Source: Nephrocerus scutellatus
Lineage: Eukaryota > Arthropoda > Insecta > Diptera > Pipunculidae
NCBI GenBank assembly: GCA_947095585.1
Contig: OX352763.1
Coordinates: 47,273,481 to 47,337,480, forward strand
Length of the DNA stretch: 64,000 nucleotides
Reading direction: 5' to 3'
Part shown: positions 10,473 through 22,409 of the stretch, one piece after another
How the letters are laid out: the number at the start of each line of letters is the position of its first letter
Position numbering within the stretch: the stretch's first letter is position 1
The notes under the pieces: generated by a model
What the model was told of the DNA's origin: nothing
The model's database searches: none
The model's input: the letters and a program-made list of their open reading frames with translations, nothing else
Program-made: the position numbers and the translations under genes

Positions 10473-12880
10473 AAGATTAATTATAACAACATTTGCATTT
10501 TTAAACGGCATTTCTCTATAAAATTTGTAGTAATTGTTCTAAAACGCTTAAAGCCAATTAAGTGGGATAAAGTCAAAGTCCTGTTCGAATAATTAATCGA
10601 TACAATTAGCTTGGGCAAATATACTGATAAATATTATTCATATTGTAGAATAAGAAATGTTGTGAGTTACTTAAACGGCAAGGTTAAAGTTAAAAATAAT
10701 TAAAAAAATTATTTTCAGGACTCATGCATTATACCTACCGGGGATAGCATGTAAAAAATGCATTTTTAAGCTTACCTCAAGGGTAATGAGAAAAAGGCTT
10801 TAAAAAATTAATTTTCCTGAATTCCTGAAAAAAAAATTACGGGCCTCCCACCACAAAAACGGGGCGTGACCGACAAAAAAATTCAGTTTTCATGGTCTGC
10901 TCAATGAGGGCTTTCATTAGAGTGGTGTCTGGAACCCATCACCCTAGGGTGGTTATACTGCTGTTCGCTGTATAACACATAATTTCGTATGGGGAAAAAA
11001 AAACAAACTGATGCACGTTCCACTAAAATTGGACCATGCCCATAAAAATAGTGTGGTCGTATAGAGGTAATGTCAACCTTTTTTTTGGTACCAATATTTA
11101 TGTCCGCCCACTTTTTAACACGCCCTCTAATTACCCTACCACTGGCAAGGGTGGTCCGATGGGTCCAGTTTTTTGTTTGTTTAATAATACTTACCCTTAA
11201 TACCTTTCATTCGATACCAATTAACCACCAAACCACCTTCAAAACACTCGGGAAAATGGTTTTTTGTGTAAAAATTCATAACTTTATATGGCCCTCCCAC
11301 AAAAACGGGGCTTGACCGACAAGAAAAGTTTTCATGGTCTGCTGAATGAGGACTTTCATTAGAGTGGTGTCTGGAACCCCTCGCGCTATGTTTGTTATAC
11401 TGCTGTTCGCCATATAACACCTAATTTCGTATGGGGAAATAAAAGCAATACAAACTGATGCACGTTCCACTAAAACTGGACCATGCACATAAAAATAGTA
11501 TGGTCGTATAGAGCTAATGTCAACCTTTTTTTTTTGGTACCAATATTTATGTCCGCCCATTTTTTAACACGCCCTCTAATTACCCTACCACTGGCAAGGG
11601 TGGTCCGATTGGTCCCGTTTCTTTTGCTTATTAAGTGTGAGAAACACTGGAGTCCTTTCGGTGTGTAGAACCGATCGTCGTAGAAAGGCCTTCAATTGTC
11701 TAACACACTGAACACACATACATTTAAATTTTCCCCATAATTCGCAGTGTTCTATATTGTGTAATATTGTGTAATAGGTCATATGTTTTCTAATATCAGC
11801 TAATTGTTCTTCAATTGTGTAACAAACTATACACACATACACTTGAATTTTTCCCCATAATTCTCAGTTTTCTATATTGGGCAAATATGTGTTTTAAGGA
11901 TTTTGATTTCCCCCCCGCCTATCAACCTCCCCCTCGGAAATGTGGTCGGAGTTTGCCGGAAATACTCCCTCAAGGAGAGAGGGGGTGTTAAAGTTTTGAG
12001 CACTTTTTTGAAAGATGCATTTTTCTAAGTGGTTTGATGGATGTTAGGGGATACCTTCCGTCCTATAAAAAATTTGGTCCAATCCGACAGAGTTAGAGCC
12101 AAAAAATGACTTTCACATTGAAGTTCAGCAGGGGACGTGTTCAAAAGTGGGCGGGCCTAAATACTGGTATCAAATGAAAGGTGATAATTACTTCTACACC
12201 GTCCTTTTTTTATTGACGTACGCCAGCTAAATCGGAAGTTTGAACACGTTATACATGAACCAGGTTGTTTTTATATAATTGATCAGTTTTAATATTTAAA
12301 TTACAATGTACAAGTGAAGTTCTCAAAATCCTACATACTTTATGCAGTCTTATATAGTTTAAAAAAAATCTGATGAAGATTGATTTTTTGGCTGTCAAGT
12401 TTCCAATGTTGGATTATCCAGCCAAAGATTGATGAATTGGCAAATTTGCGAAATTGATAACTTTGATTTATCAAAAAATGTATGTTTTCGGACGGAGAAT
12501 TGCTCGTTACAGCGTTGAAATTTTTTCTTTTGGTGTGCAATACGTCCATTGCACACCCAATAAATCCCACTGTAACGTAATTTTAAATTCATGATGTGTG
12601 ACCATTGCGGCAATTTACCGTTTGTGGTATAGCCCCAAGTTCCTGGAGGAGGAAATGAGATTCCTACCCCCGTCATCATTCAAATATTAAAGAACTTTGC
12701 ACACATTATTTTGAAAAATTGATATTTTAAATTCTATAGCAACGCTAGCTATATGTTTTTTTTTCATTTCATTTCAATATTACTTATTTTTGTAAGTAGG
12801 AGCCTACTCTGATAATATTATTCTCTTTATTTTCATTCATCGATATTAATTGTAAATATAAAAACCCAATTATATACGAA

Positions 12881-13012
12881 ATGAATCTGGAACAGAAAAC
12901 AAGGATTGCTGCGAATCGCCTGGCGGCACGCAAGCAGATTCTAAACAAGTACGACGTATGCTGTTTCCAAACTGGATTCATAGTGGATGCGTTTTTTACT
13001 GACGCTTCATGA
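12881..13012 (+). CDS. Conserved 43-codon ORF of tandem unit, copy 4
   Basis: Same 43 residues and TGA stop as copies 1 and 2, with the same open extension after it. No function recognised. Confidence 0.33.
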   Translation: MNLEQKTRIAANRLAARKQILNKYDVCCFQTGFIVDAFFTDAS

Positions 13013-14207
13013 AAGATTAATTATAACAACATTTGCATTTTTAAACGGCATTTCTCTAGAAAATTTGTAGTAATTGTTCTAAAACGCTTAAAGCCAATTA
13101 AGTGGGATAAAGTCAAAGTCCTGTTCGAACAATTTAGCTTGGGCAAATATACTGATAAATATTATTCATATTGTAGAATAAGAAATGTTGTGAGTTACTT
13201 AAACGGCAAGGTTAAAGTTAAAAATAATTAAAAAATTTATTTTCAGGACTCATGCATTATACCTACCGGGGATAGCATGTAAAAAATGCATTTTTAAGCT
13301 TACCTCAAGGGTAATGAGAAAAAGGCTTTAAAAAATTAATTTTCCTGAATTCCTGAAAAAAAAATTATGGGCCTCCCACCACAAAAACGGGGCGTGACCG
13401 ACAAAAAAATTCAGTTTTCATGGTCTGCTCAATGAGGGCTTTCATTAGAGTGGTGTCTGGAACCCATCACCCTAGGGTGGTTATACGGCTGTTCGCTGTA
13501 TAACACATAATTTCGTATGGGAACTGATGCACGTTCCACTAAAATTGGACCATGCCCATAAAAATAGTGTGGTCGTATAGAGGTAATGTCAACCTTTTTT
13601 TTGGTACCAATATTTATGTCCGCCCACTTTTTAACACGCCCTCTAATTACCCTACCACTGGCAAGGGTGGTCCGACGGGTCCAGTTTTTTGTTTGTTTAA
13701 TAATACTTACCCTTAATACCTTTCATTCGATACCAATTAACCACCAAACCACCTTCAAAACACTCGGCAAAATGGTTTTTTGTGTAAAAATTCATAACTT
13801 TATATGGCCCTCCCACAAAAACGGGGCTTGACCGACAAGAAAAGTTTTCATGGTCTGCTGAATGAGGACTTTCATTAGAGTGGTGTCTGGAACCCCTCGC
13901 GCTATGTTGGTTATACTGCTGTTCGCCATATAACACCTAATTTCGTATGGGGAAATAAAAGCAATACAAACTGATGCACGTTCCACTAAAACTGGACCAT
14001 GCACATAAAAATAGTATGGTCGTATAGAGCTAATGTCAACCTTTTTTTTTGGTACCAATATTTATGTCCGCCCATTTTTTAACACGCCCTCTAATTACCC
14101 TACCACTGGCAAGGGTGGTCCGATTGGTCCCGTTTCTTTTGTTTATTAAGTGTGAGAAACACTGGAGTCCTTTCGGTGTGTAGAACCGATCGTCGTAGAA
14201 AGGCCTA

Positions 14208-14400
14208 GCTTCTCGCGACTATTTGTGTTGTGCATGTATATTTTGAAAACAAATGGAAGGGACCTACAATTTAATGCCGTATCCCAACGGCGAATGGAGG
14301 AACTTTCTGTGATAAGCTATTACTGCCGGACGTTTGTCAGACATTTGCGAGATTTTTTTCTTTTTGTCTCGAGTTCTTTTTGAGACATTTTAAGACATTA
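14208..14400. other. Foreign or replaced block in tandem unit 4
   Basis: At 14207 the unit sequence stops matching copies 1-3 and resumes near 14401 (gggcctaaatactgg), having lost the unit part that normally joins these points. The block encodes nothing recognisable. It marks a deletion with filler at the edge of the array. Confidence 0.6.
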
Positions 14401-14652
14401 AGGGCCTAAATACTGGTATCAAATGAAAGGTGATAATTACTTCTACACCGTCCTTTTTTTTATTGACGTACGCCAGCTAAATCGGAAGTTTGATCACGTT
14501 GTACATGAACCAGGTTGTTTTTATATAATTGATCAGTTTTAATATTTAAATTACAATGTACAAGTGAAGTTCTCAAAATCCTACATACTTTATGCAGTCT
14601 TATATAGTTAAAAAAAAAATCTGATGAAGATTGATTTTTTGGCTGTCAAGTT

Positions 14653-15380
14653 TTTCGATTTTTCCAAATTCTTCTTTTCATTAACTACAACAACAACACA
14701 TGCAACAAAACAATAATTTTGTTCAATGAGGTTGTTCGAATAGAAAAATATCTGGTTTTCGTGTTCAAGGAGAAAAATTCGGTCTGAGACTGTTCTACTT
14801 TGTGTTCAATGACTCTGCCCCTACTCTTGAGGTAGAACAGATTTGTGAGAAATGTCAAAATCAGCTGTAATTGCAAATTTTATGCTTTCTACTCGGCGTT
14901 GCTGGAACTTGTATCACTTGAAAACTATTTCCACTTTGCGAATCAGCATCAATCATTTCTAATACTATTTGTAAAAAAATGGAGCTCCATTTTTTTTAAT
15001 TTATATTTCACGATTGCTATTACAGCTCAGTCAAAACTAAAAAAACTATCCGTTAATAGAAAATGAAGTCATTTTTGACATATGGCTGTAATATTCTGTT
15101 CTAAGTTGATCTGACATTAGTCTCAAATTTGTGCTGTTCTGTTCTGCCTTTTTTCTCATTGAATAAAATTAATGTAAGCAAGAGATGCTCGGCTTTAGTG
15201 TTCGTTTTTTCGAGAAATAATCTGAGCTCGAGCGCTGATTTGTAAAACAAAAAAATACGACATTACATGTTATTTATTACAAATGGTTTACACGATCTGA
15301 ATATATACAATGAGGTTATTTATTACACAAGGTTTACACGATCTAATTATATTACACGCTTCCAATTTGTTTTTTATTTT
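14653..15380. other. Unrecognised intergenic DNA
   Basis: Moderately AT-rich, with no convincing ORF, RNA or transposon motif. One short direct duplication (ttatttattacaca/aatggtttacacgatct-like) lies at about 15270-15345. Confidence 0.5.
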
Positions 15381-16157
15381 TAAATTCTCTATATTAACTT
15401 CACTTTCCCGTGGCACGGATGTCGGTCGGAAATCTGTCGGACATCTGTCTGTCTGTCGTGGAATCTTGCGATCAATTTTTAACCCACTTCCCATGGCCCG
15501 ACTTTATTGAAATTTTGCACACATGTGTATTTCATATGAGATAACACTTTCTATTAAATTTTGAGGCCCCTCGGGCTGTGGGGTCGGGGGGCTCCCATAC
15601 AAAATTTTTAAAAAATTTACCTGATTTTCTTTAAATTTTACACACATGTGTATACCCAATAAACAATACTTTGGTAATTGTAAATTGTAAATTTGGTAGT
15701 GATCGGGTCCCGGGTTCGGCCGCAAGGCCCTTATACATTTTTTTAAATATCTATACTGGCATCAGATATTCGTCGCCCTTTATGGACTGTGTGTGGTGTG
15801 TGCTGCGCAGTCGGCTGCGCTGCATGGTTTTGGTGGAGAGAGAGAGAGAAATCTTAGCTCACGCACAAATGAACCCAGCAAATGAAACGAGACAAAAATG
15901 TTTTATGCTTAATTCAACTTACATTTTTATTTACTGAATTTTATTTTTATTAATGTCGTTTTTTGTTGTCGATATCAACTTACAGATAGAACAACGAGTT
16001 TTCGCAAAACTCTGTCATTTCGCGTTTTCATAAATTAGTTCAGAGCAGTCAAAGAGTTCTCAAATGTCTGTTTCGATGATTTTCTCCTACAATAAAAAAA
16101 ATAAAATGGCCCAGGATCGAGGGGCTCCCATATCAAATTCTGCGATTAGAGAATTTA
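15381..16157 (-). repeat. Dispersed repeat R, copy 1
   Basis: One end reads TAAATTCTCTA (15381) and the other TAGAGAATTTA (ending 16157), a short terminal inverted repeat. The inside shares long blocks with 60957-61401 and with parts of 33856-34611 and 38940-39262: a phrase around aacccacttccca, a phrase around ttttgcacacatgtgtat, and a gacgtgccac/agttaatatagagaattt end. No protein is encoded. It is probably a non-autonomous DNA transposon; homology may run slightly past the TIR at the 16157 end. Confidence 0.7.
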
Positions 16158-16196
16158 GATGAAAAATTTTAATTTTTATAGGTTGTTTTTTTATTA

Positions 16197-16416
16197 TTTT
16201 AATTATTTTCTAATTCATAATCTTAGAGATAAGATGGTTTTTTAGTTTCTCTACCTGACTTTTTATTTATCTCTCCGATAATATTATTTGCTTCATTTTC
16301 AACAGGATATTGATTTTTTTTTGCATTAGAAGCATGAATGTTATTTAAATTATTTTCTTCATTTTATTACTACCGATAGAAGTACCCTCATTACTAACTA
16401 AATCATAATAATCAAT
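16197..16416 (-). pseudogene. Gypsy B pol C-terminal tail
   Basis: On the minus strand a frame near 16225-16260 reads GRETKKPSYL, stop, DYEL, the kind of Arg/Lys-Pro-rich tail found at the end of Gypsy pol. BEL-1 inserted at its upstream edge with a tcaat duplication (16412-16416 and 23610-23614). Confidence 0.6.
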
Positions 16417-16743
16417 TGTTAAAAATCGCAATCGATTCTTGGGCTACGAAATTTAATTTCTCGAAAACGTCATCCGACATTCGGAAAAAATTTATTTCTA
16501 AAAATAACTTCATTATTATATGCGATGTAAAAGTAATAAATTGTCTTACCGTGGTTTTGCTGCCCAACTCGTCGAATGCTGCGATTTTAATGAAAATGGC
16601 CGGCCGGAAATTCTATGGTAGAAGCACGTTTAGCAAACGCAAGTGTCAAACGCGATGCATTCGCTTCTTTTTCATTCAACGAGTTGAGTAGCAAAGCCAT
16701 TTACATTAATACTTTTTTCTGGCGGAGTTGGCGTTCTGCAACA
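16417..16743 (-). repeat. BEL-1 3' LTR
   Basis: 327 bp from TGTTAAAAATCG to TCTGCAACA on the plus strand; the 3' LTR for minus-strand coding. Matches 23283-23609 except at about 16610 and 16731. Confidence 0.93.
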
Positions 16744-17383
16744 TTCCCGCCCCCGTGAACCGACTGGATTCACCAGATTCTACGTCCAGAACGGCTAGCT
16801 TGGAAACCGGTCGGCGCAGTATTCCCTTCTCCGTTCGTACATCAGCTCGCCTTATCTCTCCATCGACGCCTGGATACACCTTCTCGACTCGACCTCGCCT
16901 CCACTTCCGTCGTGGCACATTAATATCGCACACTAAGACCAGATCTCCAACTTCTATCGGCTTGGTTCTGTTGCACCACTTCGCACGACGCGTTAAGGTT
17001 GGAAGGTATTCCATTATCCAGCGTTTCCAAAAATGATTGCGAAGTTGCCGCGCAATGCACCACTGCTTTCGTGAAACTTGTAGACTATTCGAGGAACTTT
17101 CGCAAGCTGGAGTCTGAGCGGTATTGGCACAACCTAGAAGAAAGTGGTTCGGAGTGATGGGTTCTTCATCTTCAGTTGCGACTGGAACATGAGTTAATGG
17201 TCGTGAGTTTACAATGTTTTCTGCTTCTATTAAGAAACTTTGCAGGGTGTGTTCCTTCGGTGCCACTTCATTCAGTGTCTGCTTAAGTACTCGCTTTACA
17301 CACCTGACCATTCTCTCCCATACGCCACCTTCCGCTGGGTTGATTGGACAGTTGAGCAACCATTCCACATTCTTGGACGACAA
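16706..17383 (-). pseudogene. BEL-1 integrase, C-terminal half
   Basis: 225 codons, overlapping slightly into the LTR. NPAEGGVWERMVRCVKR holds the catalytic Glu region of BEL/Pao integrases. It continues with ITPNHFLLG and a basic tail around PRRKWRRGRVEKVYPG. It is in a different frame from the upstream integrase part, so the pol polyprotein is broken near 17400. Confidence 0.88.
16744..16754 (-). other. BEL-1 polypurine tract
   Basis: On the minus strand gggggcgggaa abuts the TGTTGCAGAA start of the 3' LTR, as expected for the plus-strand primer. Confidence 0.7.
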
Positions 17384-17426
17384 TTCGTCTTGAATGCGTC
17401 CGCAATCGAAGACATCATTGAATCGT

Positions 17427-18251
17427 TCAGCATGTCCTTGTAAACCAACAAAATTCTTCCCGTTGTCTTACTGGTGTTCCTCGGCGATTAATGAAATTTC
17501 GTATCGCCAGGATGCAGGCATCTGTTGACAGGTCATAGGCTATCTCAATATGTATGGCTCGAATTGTTAAGCAGGTAAAAAGCTCGATCCATCTCTTTTC
17601 GCGGCGACGTCCGATTGATACCAACAGTGGTCCAAAGTAATCAAGACCTGTATACGTAAAAGGGCGCACGTATGGCGTCAATCGATCTTCTGGCAACGGG
17701 CCCATTGGCGGCACGGATGGTTTGGCGCGTGCGATCTTGCATGCGATGCATGCTCCAACAACCCTTCGTAGTACTTGACGCAACCTCGGAATCCAGTATC
17801 TTTGTCGTATTAGGCCAACGGTTGCTTCGAGATTCTGGTGTAGCATTCGATTGTGGTAGTGTTGCGTTAAAAGCGTTGTTACAGTATGCTCTGGCGGTAA
17901 TATTATTGGGTGTTTCGTGTCGTACGGCAAACATCCAGCTATATTGATTCTTCCATTCACTCTCAAAACTTCATCGACATCTTTATATGGCATGAGATTG
18001 TAAATGGATGATCCATTCGGCAGCGGTTCATTTTTGTCAATACACTGGATTTCTAGGGAAAAGGCTTGAGATTGAACGAGGCGAAAAATTACCTTATCAG
18101 CGGCGCGCAGTTCAGCTACTGTTAAGGCGGGCGAGTTTTCTGATCTGCATAAATTTTTACAGGAATTTATAAATCTTAGCACCCAAGCGGTTGACCTCCT
18201 CAGTTTGGTGAATGACGAGAAGCGGCGAAATTCAATTACTGAGCGATGCAA
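17427..18251 (-). pseudogene. BEL-1 RNase H end and integrase N-terminal half
   Basis: 274 codons. The HHCC finger reads HNRMLHQNLEATVGLIRQRY ... CIACKIARA. The core begins with TGLDYFGPLLV (first catalytic Asp) and the second Asp region at TDACILAIRNF. The frame ends early before the catalytic Glu, which lies in the next frame (16706-17383). Confidence 0.88.
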
Positions 18252-18341
18252 TGTAAAGAAAACGAACTCGTCGATGACCTCGACATCGTTGTCGTAGGCT
18301 GAAGCAGATGTTTCAAGCCCGGTAGGCCAACTCTCGGGATT

Positions 18342-19895
18342 TCACATCAAAAATTTAGGTCCGGAAAACCAACGGTTTTTTACGTCGAAATCTATTTGGC
18401 AGTGTGGTCTTGTGGCATCATCAGCAACGTTCATCTGTGTAGGCACCCACCTCCAGTCTTTAATTTTAGTGGTGCTTAAAATATCATTTATTCTGTGGGC
18501 GACAAATGGCTCATATCGACGATTCTTTGATTGAATCCACTTGATGACTGTTGACGAATCGCTCCACAGATGGCAGCTGTCGACAGTCAATTTATGTTCT
18601 CGCAAGATTGTTTGCATTAGTCGCGCTCCCAGGACTGCGGCTTGCAATTCCATTCTAGGCACAGTAAGTAGTTTTTGTGGCGCACATCTTGACTTAGCGC
18701 ACACAAGTGTGACGTCAACACAGTTTTCGGCGCTCGTACTTCGCCAATACGCAGCAGCAGCAAATGCGACTTCACTTGCATCGACAAATACATGAAGTTG
18801 CAGCTCCTTAGGCAACCCGTTTGCAAAATAACATCTTTGGATCTTTACTTGATCTACGTGCTTCAGGCCCTCTCTCCAGTCCATCCAAGCGGAATTTATT
18901 TTGTCAGGAATAGGATGATCCCAGTTAATATCGTACCTCCAGACATCTCGCATTAGTAACTTGGCGGAGATCATCAGTTGACTCATAAGCCCAAGTGGGT
19001 CAAAGGCGGACATTATGACGCTTAATAATTCTCGTTTGGTAGGCGTTCTCATTCCAGTGATGACTTCTTTGTTGACACGATAAAAGTTGAGATGATAACG
19101 AAACGTATCACTTTCTGGATGCCAAAACATACCCAATACCTTTTCTGTGGTCAACGCTCCAGCACTTTCAACGGCAGCAGTACCTTGATCGCCATTCAAG
19201 ATCCTGGCCACTGATTTGGAGTTTGACGTAAGCCCACGTAGTTCAAAACCAGCGTCTGCGTGGATTCTTCTTACTTCTTTGGCGATGCTTAGAGCGAGAT
19301 CGACTGATTGGAAACTATCAACAAAGTCGTCGACATAATGGTTTTCTAGAATGGCCTTAATAGCACGCGGACTGCAATTAGCGTGTTGTTTGGCATTCTC
19401 AGTCTTAACGTACTGAGCGGCACATGGCGAGCATGCTGCACCGAACGTCATCACGGTCATCTCGTAGACTTTTGGAGGTCGGTCTTCATCTCCATTACGC
19501 CACAAAAATCTCTGAGCACACCTGTCTTCTGGCTGGTGAAACATCTCTTTGATGTCTCCACACACAGCAATGTGACCTACTCGAAAGTTGAACATGACTG
19601 ACGGCAATGGTTGATACTCTTGGGGTCCCTTCAATAGATGCATGTTAATTGATACATTTTCAACGGTCGCGGCTGCATCGAACACCAGACGAAGTTTCTT
19701 CGGCTTATTCAAATTTACCACGGCGAAGTGTGGTAGATACCAAGTCTTAGGGCTGTTCTGCTTGGCTTCTGCAGACGACAATATACGGGCATACCCTTTT
19801 TCGATGTAACCATTGATGGCTGTACAGTAGGCATCGGCAAACTCTGGATCTCGTTTCATTTTCTTCTCTATGTTAATAAGCCTCTGCTTAGCCAT
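18342..19895 (-). pseudogene. BEL-1 reverse transcriptase and RNase H
   Basis: 517 codons, the longest open piece of BEL-1. Visible RT blocks: KTWYLPHFAV, KLRLVFDAAA and the palm motif ENHYVDDFVDS, the YVDD box typical of BEL/Pao. RNase H follows with LHVFVDASEVAFAAAAYW and HLWSDSSTVIKWIQ. It would copy element RNA to cDNA. A stop after about WFSGPKFLM separates it from the integrase frame. Confidence 0.92.
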
Positions 19896-20041
19896 AGCAA
19901 AACTATCAGGTAGTTGCCGTTGATATTCCGAGTAGTAGTTTTCAATATGTGGCGGGCTCGTATGTCATCATCACTTTCGATAACAGGTGCCGGACGGACA
20001 CCAAAGCCCTCAGTGGTAAAGTATTCTGTCATCATGTCATG

Positions 20042-20640
20042 CTAGACTTCACGACCAGTTGGTTTTATTAAAAGACACGACGGTGATGTACTCGACACTC
20101 CTTTCGACGGTCCGAAGGCTACCCAACCAAGCTTAGTGTTTGCGGCAAATGGTCCATCAATTTGTAATTGGACTATTTCAGTTGACAGACTTAAGTGACA
20201 ATTGTCATGATGACAATTGACATTGTCAGACTTAAGTGACAATTGTCAAGTCCGATAAGTAACCTTGGCTTGGCTTTTATATACTCTGGAACTGGCGGTA
20301 GGGTACAGTGTTTGGTAGACATTGAAATATCGGATTTCTCAAAACTTTGAATTGGCAGACAGAGATTTCGTACGGCATGTACGTGGCGTAAGACATATTT
20401 TTCCTTTTTACCGATACCATTGATGAGGACGTCGACAACTATCGTGTTCTCCTTGGCAGCTCTTCCTCCGATCCATTGTAGATCTAGTTCACTTAGGCTT
20501 CCCTTTAAACCAAGCTCTTCGATTAGTGGCTTGTCTATCAGTGTGATTGATGAACCTTCGTCGAGAAGTGCATACGTGGAGACTTGGCCCTTTGGTCCAT
20601 GAAGTATGACTGGTACGACACGAAAGAGCAGCTTGTCCAC
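20042..20640 (-). pseudogene. BEL-1 aspartic protease region, frameshifted
   Basis: 20191-20640 encodes ALLDEGSSITLIDKPLIEEL, the BEL-type protease in which the usual DTG is DEG. A second frame (20042-20242) carries GPFAANTKLGWVAFGPSKG, the linker before RT. A local duplication of cttaagtgacaattgtca near 20180-20250 causes the frame break. Confidence 0.8.
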
Positions 20641-20661
20641 CTTTGACTTGGTGGCACAACT

Positions 20662-21995
20662 TCATACTGCTTGTGTAGCTCCCATGACAGTATGTTTCTT
20701 ATGCTCTGAAGGTTCGCCTTTTAAGTCCGATATGACACATATAATGTTCGCTAGTTCACTTAGCCAGTTGCTAAAGTCTAGCACTGTTAGATAAGGCCTT
20801 ATTGACGCAGCAAATCTCGCCCACTCAATCTTCTTGCTAACTGGCAATTTGGCGACTAGTTCTTCTAAAAGAGTGGGGTTGACTAAGTGGTTGTGTGCGT
20901 TGGCTGCTTGCAGAAACACAACGAGGTTTTTTGCTTTTGTCGCAAAGGGTATCAATCTCGCAACAGCTGCTTCTGATATGGGCGCAACTTCGCGTATATC
21001 GCGTAGTTGACTGGCTATTAGCATTTCCGGACGCCCAAAGCGAAACTCCAGTTGATCTATGACGGCGGAAACGTTATCCGGGTGGATTAGTAATGACTTG
21101 ACTGTTTCATATGCCTTTCCCTTGGGCTTCTTTGAAGACGCTGACAGTTCTCAAAGTTTGAATACTTATATGCGGCTGTTGAATGGCGATAAGCATTCGA
21201 AAATAATGGCCATGTCTCGGGGTCACCTTTAAATTCTGGTAGATCCATTAATTATTTCGGCATTGATTGGCACGAATTTGACGGGTAAATAATTCTATCG
21301 AATTCTCCTTGCGATGCGTAGACTTCCGCCGTATTACCCGAATAACAAGGCATTCTCGTATTTATATGGGTTTGGACTGCATTACCCGAGTTATTCGGGT
21401 CCGCAGCTGCAGAGAAGTACTGCCCTGCACTGGTCGAGATGAGACGCGGAGTTCTCGGATCGTTTACGATCGAAGGGTGTTGATCGTTACCGCTAGAATC
21501 AGCGTTCGGCATCTTCTTCATATTAGGCTCTTGCATGATACTTGCGCGCGGTTGCTGAACGACGTTGGAGGACGATGTATTTATGGCCACTTGTCTCAGC
21601 GTTTGTGTTAGCATTACCTGCAATGCATCGATTTGTCTTTGCATATTCAGTACGCTGTCTTCATGAACATTCTCTAGCTTATTATGTTAGTGGGATGCAC
21701 TATGCATGTTGGCGTTGATATCCCCAGAAGCTGTGGCGTTCAGCGAAGGATCACCGGCGGCGAGTGTTGAGATGTCACTAGCTGGCATGACGGAATCGTT
21801 TGGAAACACGTTCCCAAAGGCGTTGGATGCTGTTGCTACTGATACGGTAGTATGAGCGGCGGTAGCGACAGCGTCACTGAAACAGATGTCTGTTGCTAGT
21901 AGTGAGTTTGGCGACACTTCGACGTTAGAGCCCTGGTAGGATTCATTGTTTGCGTTGGCGATTCTGGGACTCCTTCTCGGCGGGGTGCGTTCCAT
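20662..21995 (-). pseudogene. BEL-1 gag, broken by stops and a frameshift
   Basis: It starts MERTPPRRSPRIANANNESY at 21995. In-frame TAA stops occur at 21687 and 21252. After the second stop LMDLPEFKGDPETWPLFSNA marks the BEL gag core, then a frameshift near 21140 leads to the last piece (20662-21024), which ends in TGA just before the protease. No zinc knuckle was found, suggesting a deletion there. Confidence 0.8.
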
Positions 21996-22014
21996 TATGA
22001 ATTTAAAGGTTGAA

Positions 22015-22405
22015 GGTTGTAAATCACAAATTTTATTGAAAACGGCGAATGTTCCAATTTACCTAAATTTAATTGAAAAAGGCGAAAGTTCCCAATTCAC
22101 GAGTTAAATTGAACATGGCGGAATTCCAAATCACGAATTAAAGTGAAATGGCAAATTTTTGAAATCACAATTTTAATTGAAGGCGGCAAAGTTCCAAATT
22201 CACAAGATAAATTGAAGATGGCTTAATTCCATATCACGAATTAAATTAAAAATGGCATAATTTTCAAAATCACAATTTAATTGAAGGCGGCAAAGTTCCA
22301 AATTCCCAAATTAAATTGAAGATGGCGGAATTCCATATCACGAATTAAATTGAAAATGGGAAATTTTTCAAATCACAATTTTAATAGTAGGCGGTGAAGT
22401 TCCAA
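22015..22405. repeat. 104-bp tandem repeats in BEL-1 leader
   Basis: The word aggcggcaaagttcc recurs at 22181, 22285 and 22389 (104-bp steps), with an older copy near 22035. About 3.8 degenerate copies lie between the gag start and the larger leader array. Confidence 0.85.
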
Positions 22406-22409
22406 ACCA

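Larger units (their letters stand above)
4775..14652. repeat. Tandem array of about 2.4-kb units, four copies (last one partial and rearranged)
   Basis: The anchor gcctactctgataat recurs at 4776, 7862, 10261 and 12802. ATG anchors of the shared small ORF are at 4855, 7942, 10341 and 12881 (spacings 3087, 2399, 2540). Unit 1 is longer because of a 683-bp LINE insertion plus target duplication. Unit 3 has about 125 bp (12236-12361) that units 1-2 lack and that reappears in unit 4. Each unit holds an internal duplication offset by about 450 bp (for unit 2, starting near 8428 and 8876). Copies are nearly identical, so the array is recent or homogenised. No transposase or RT is encoded in the unit. 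Unit 4 is broken at about 14208-14400. Confidence 0.92.
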
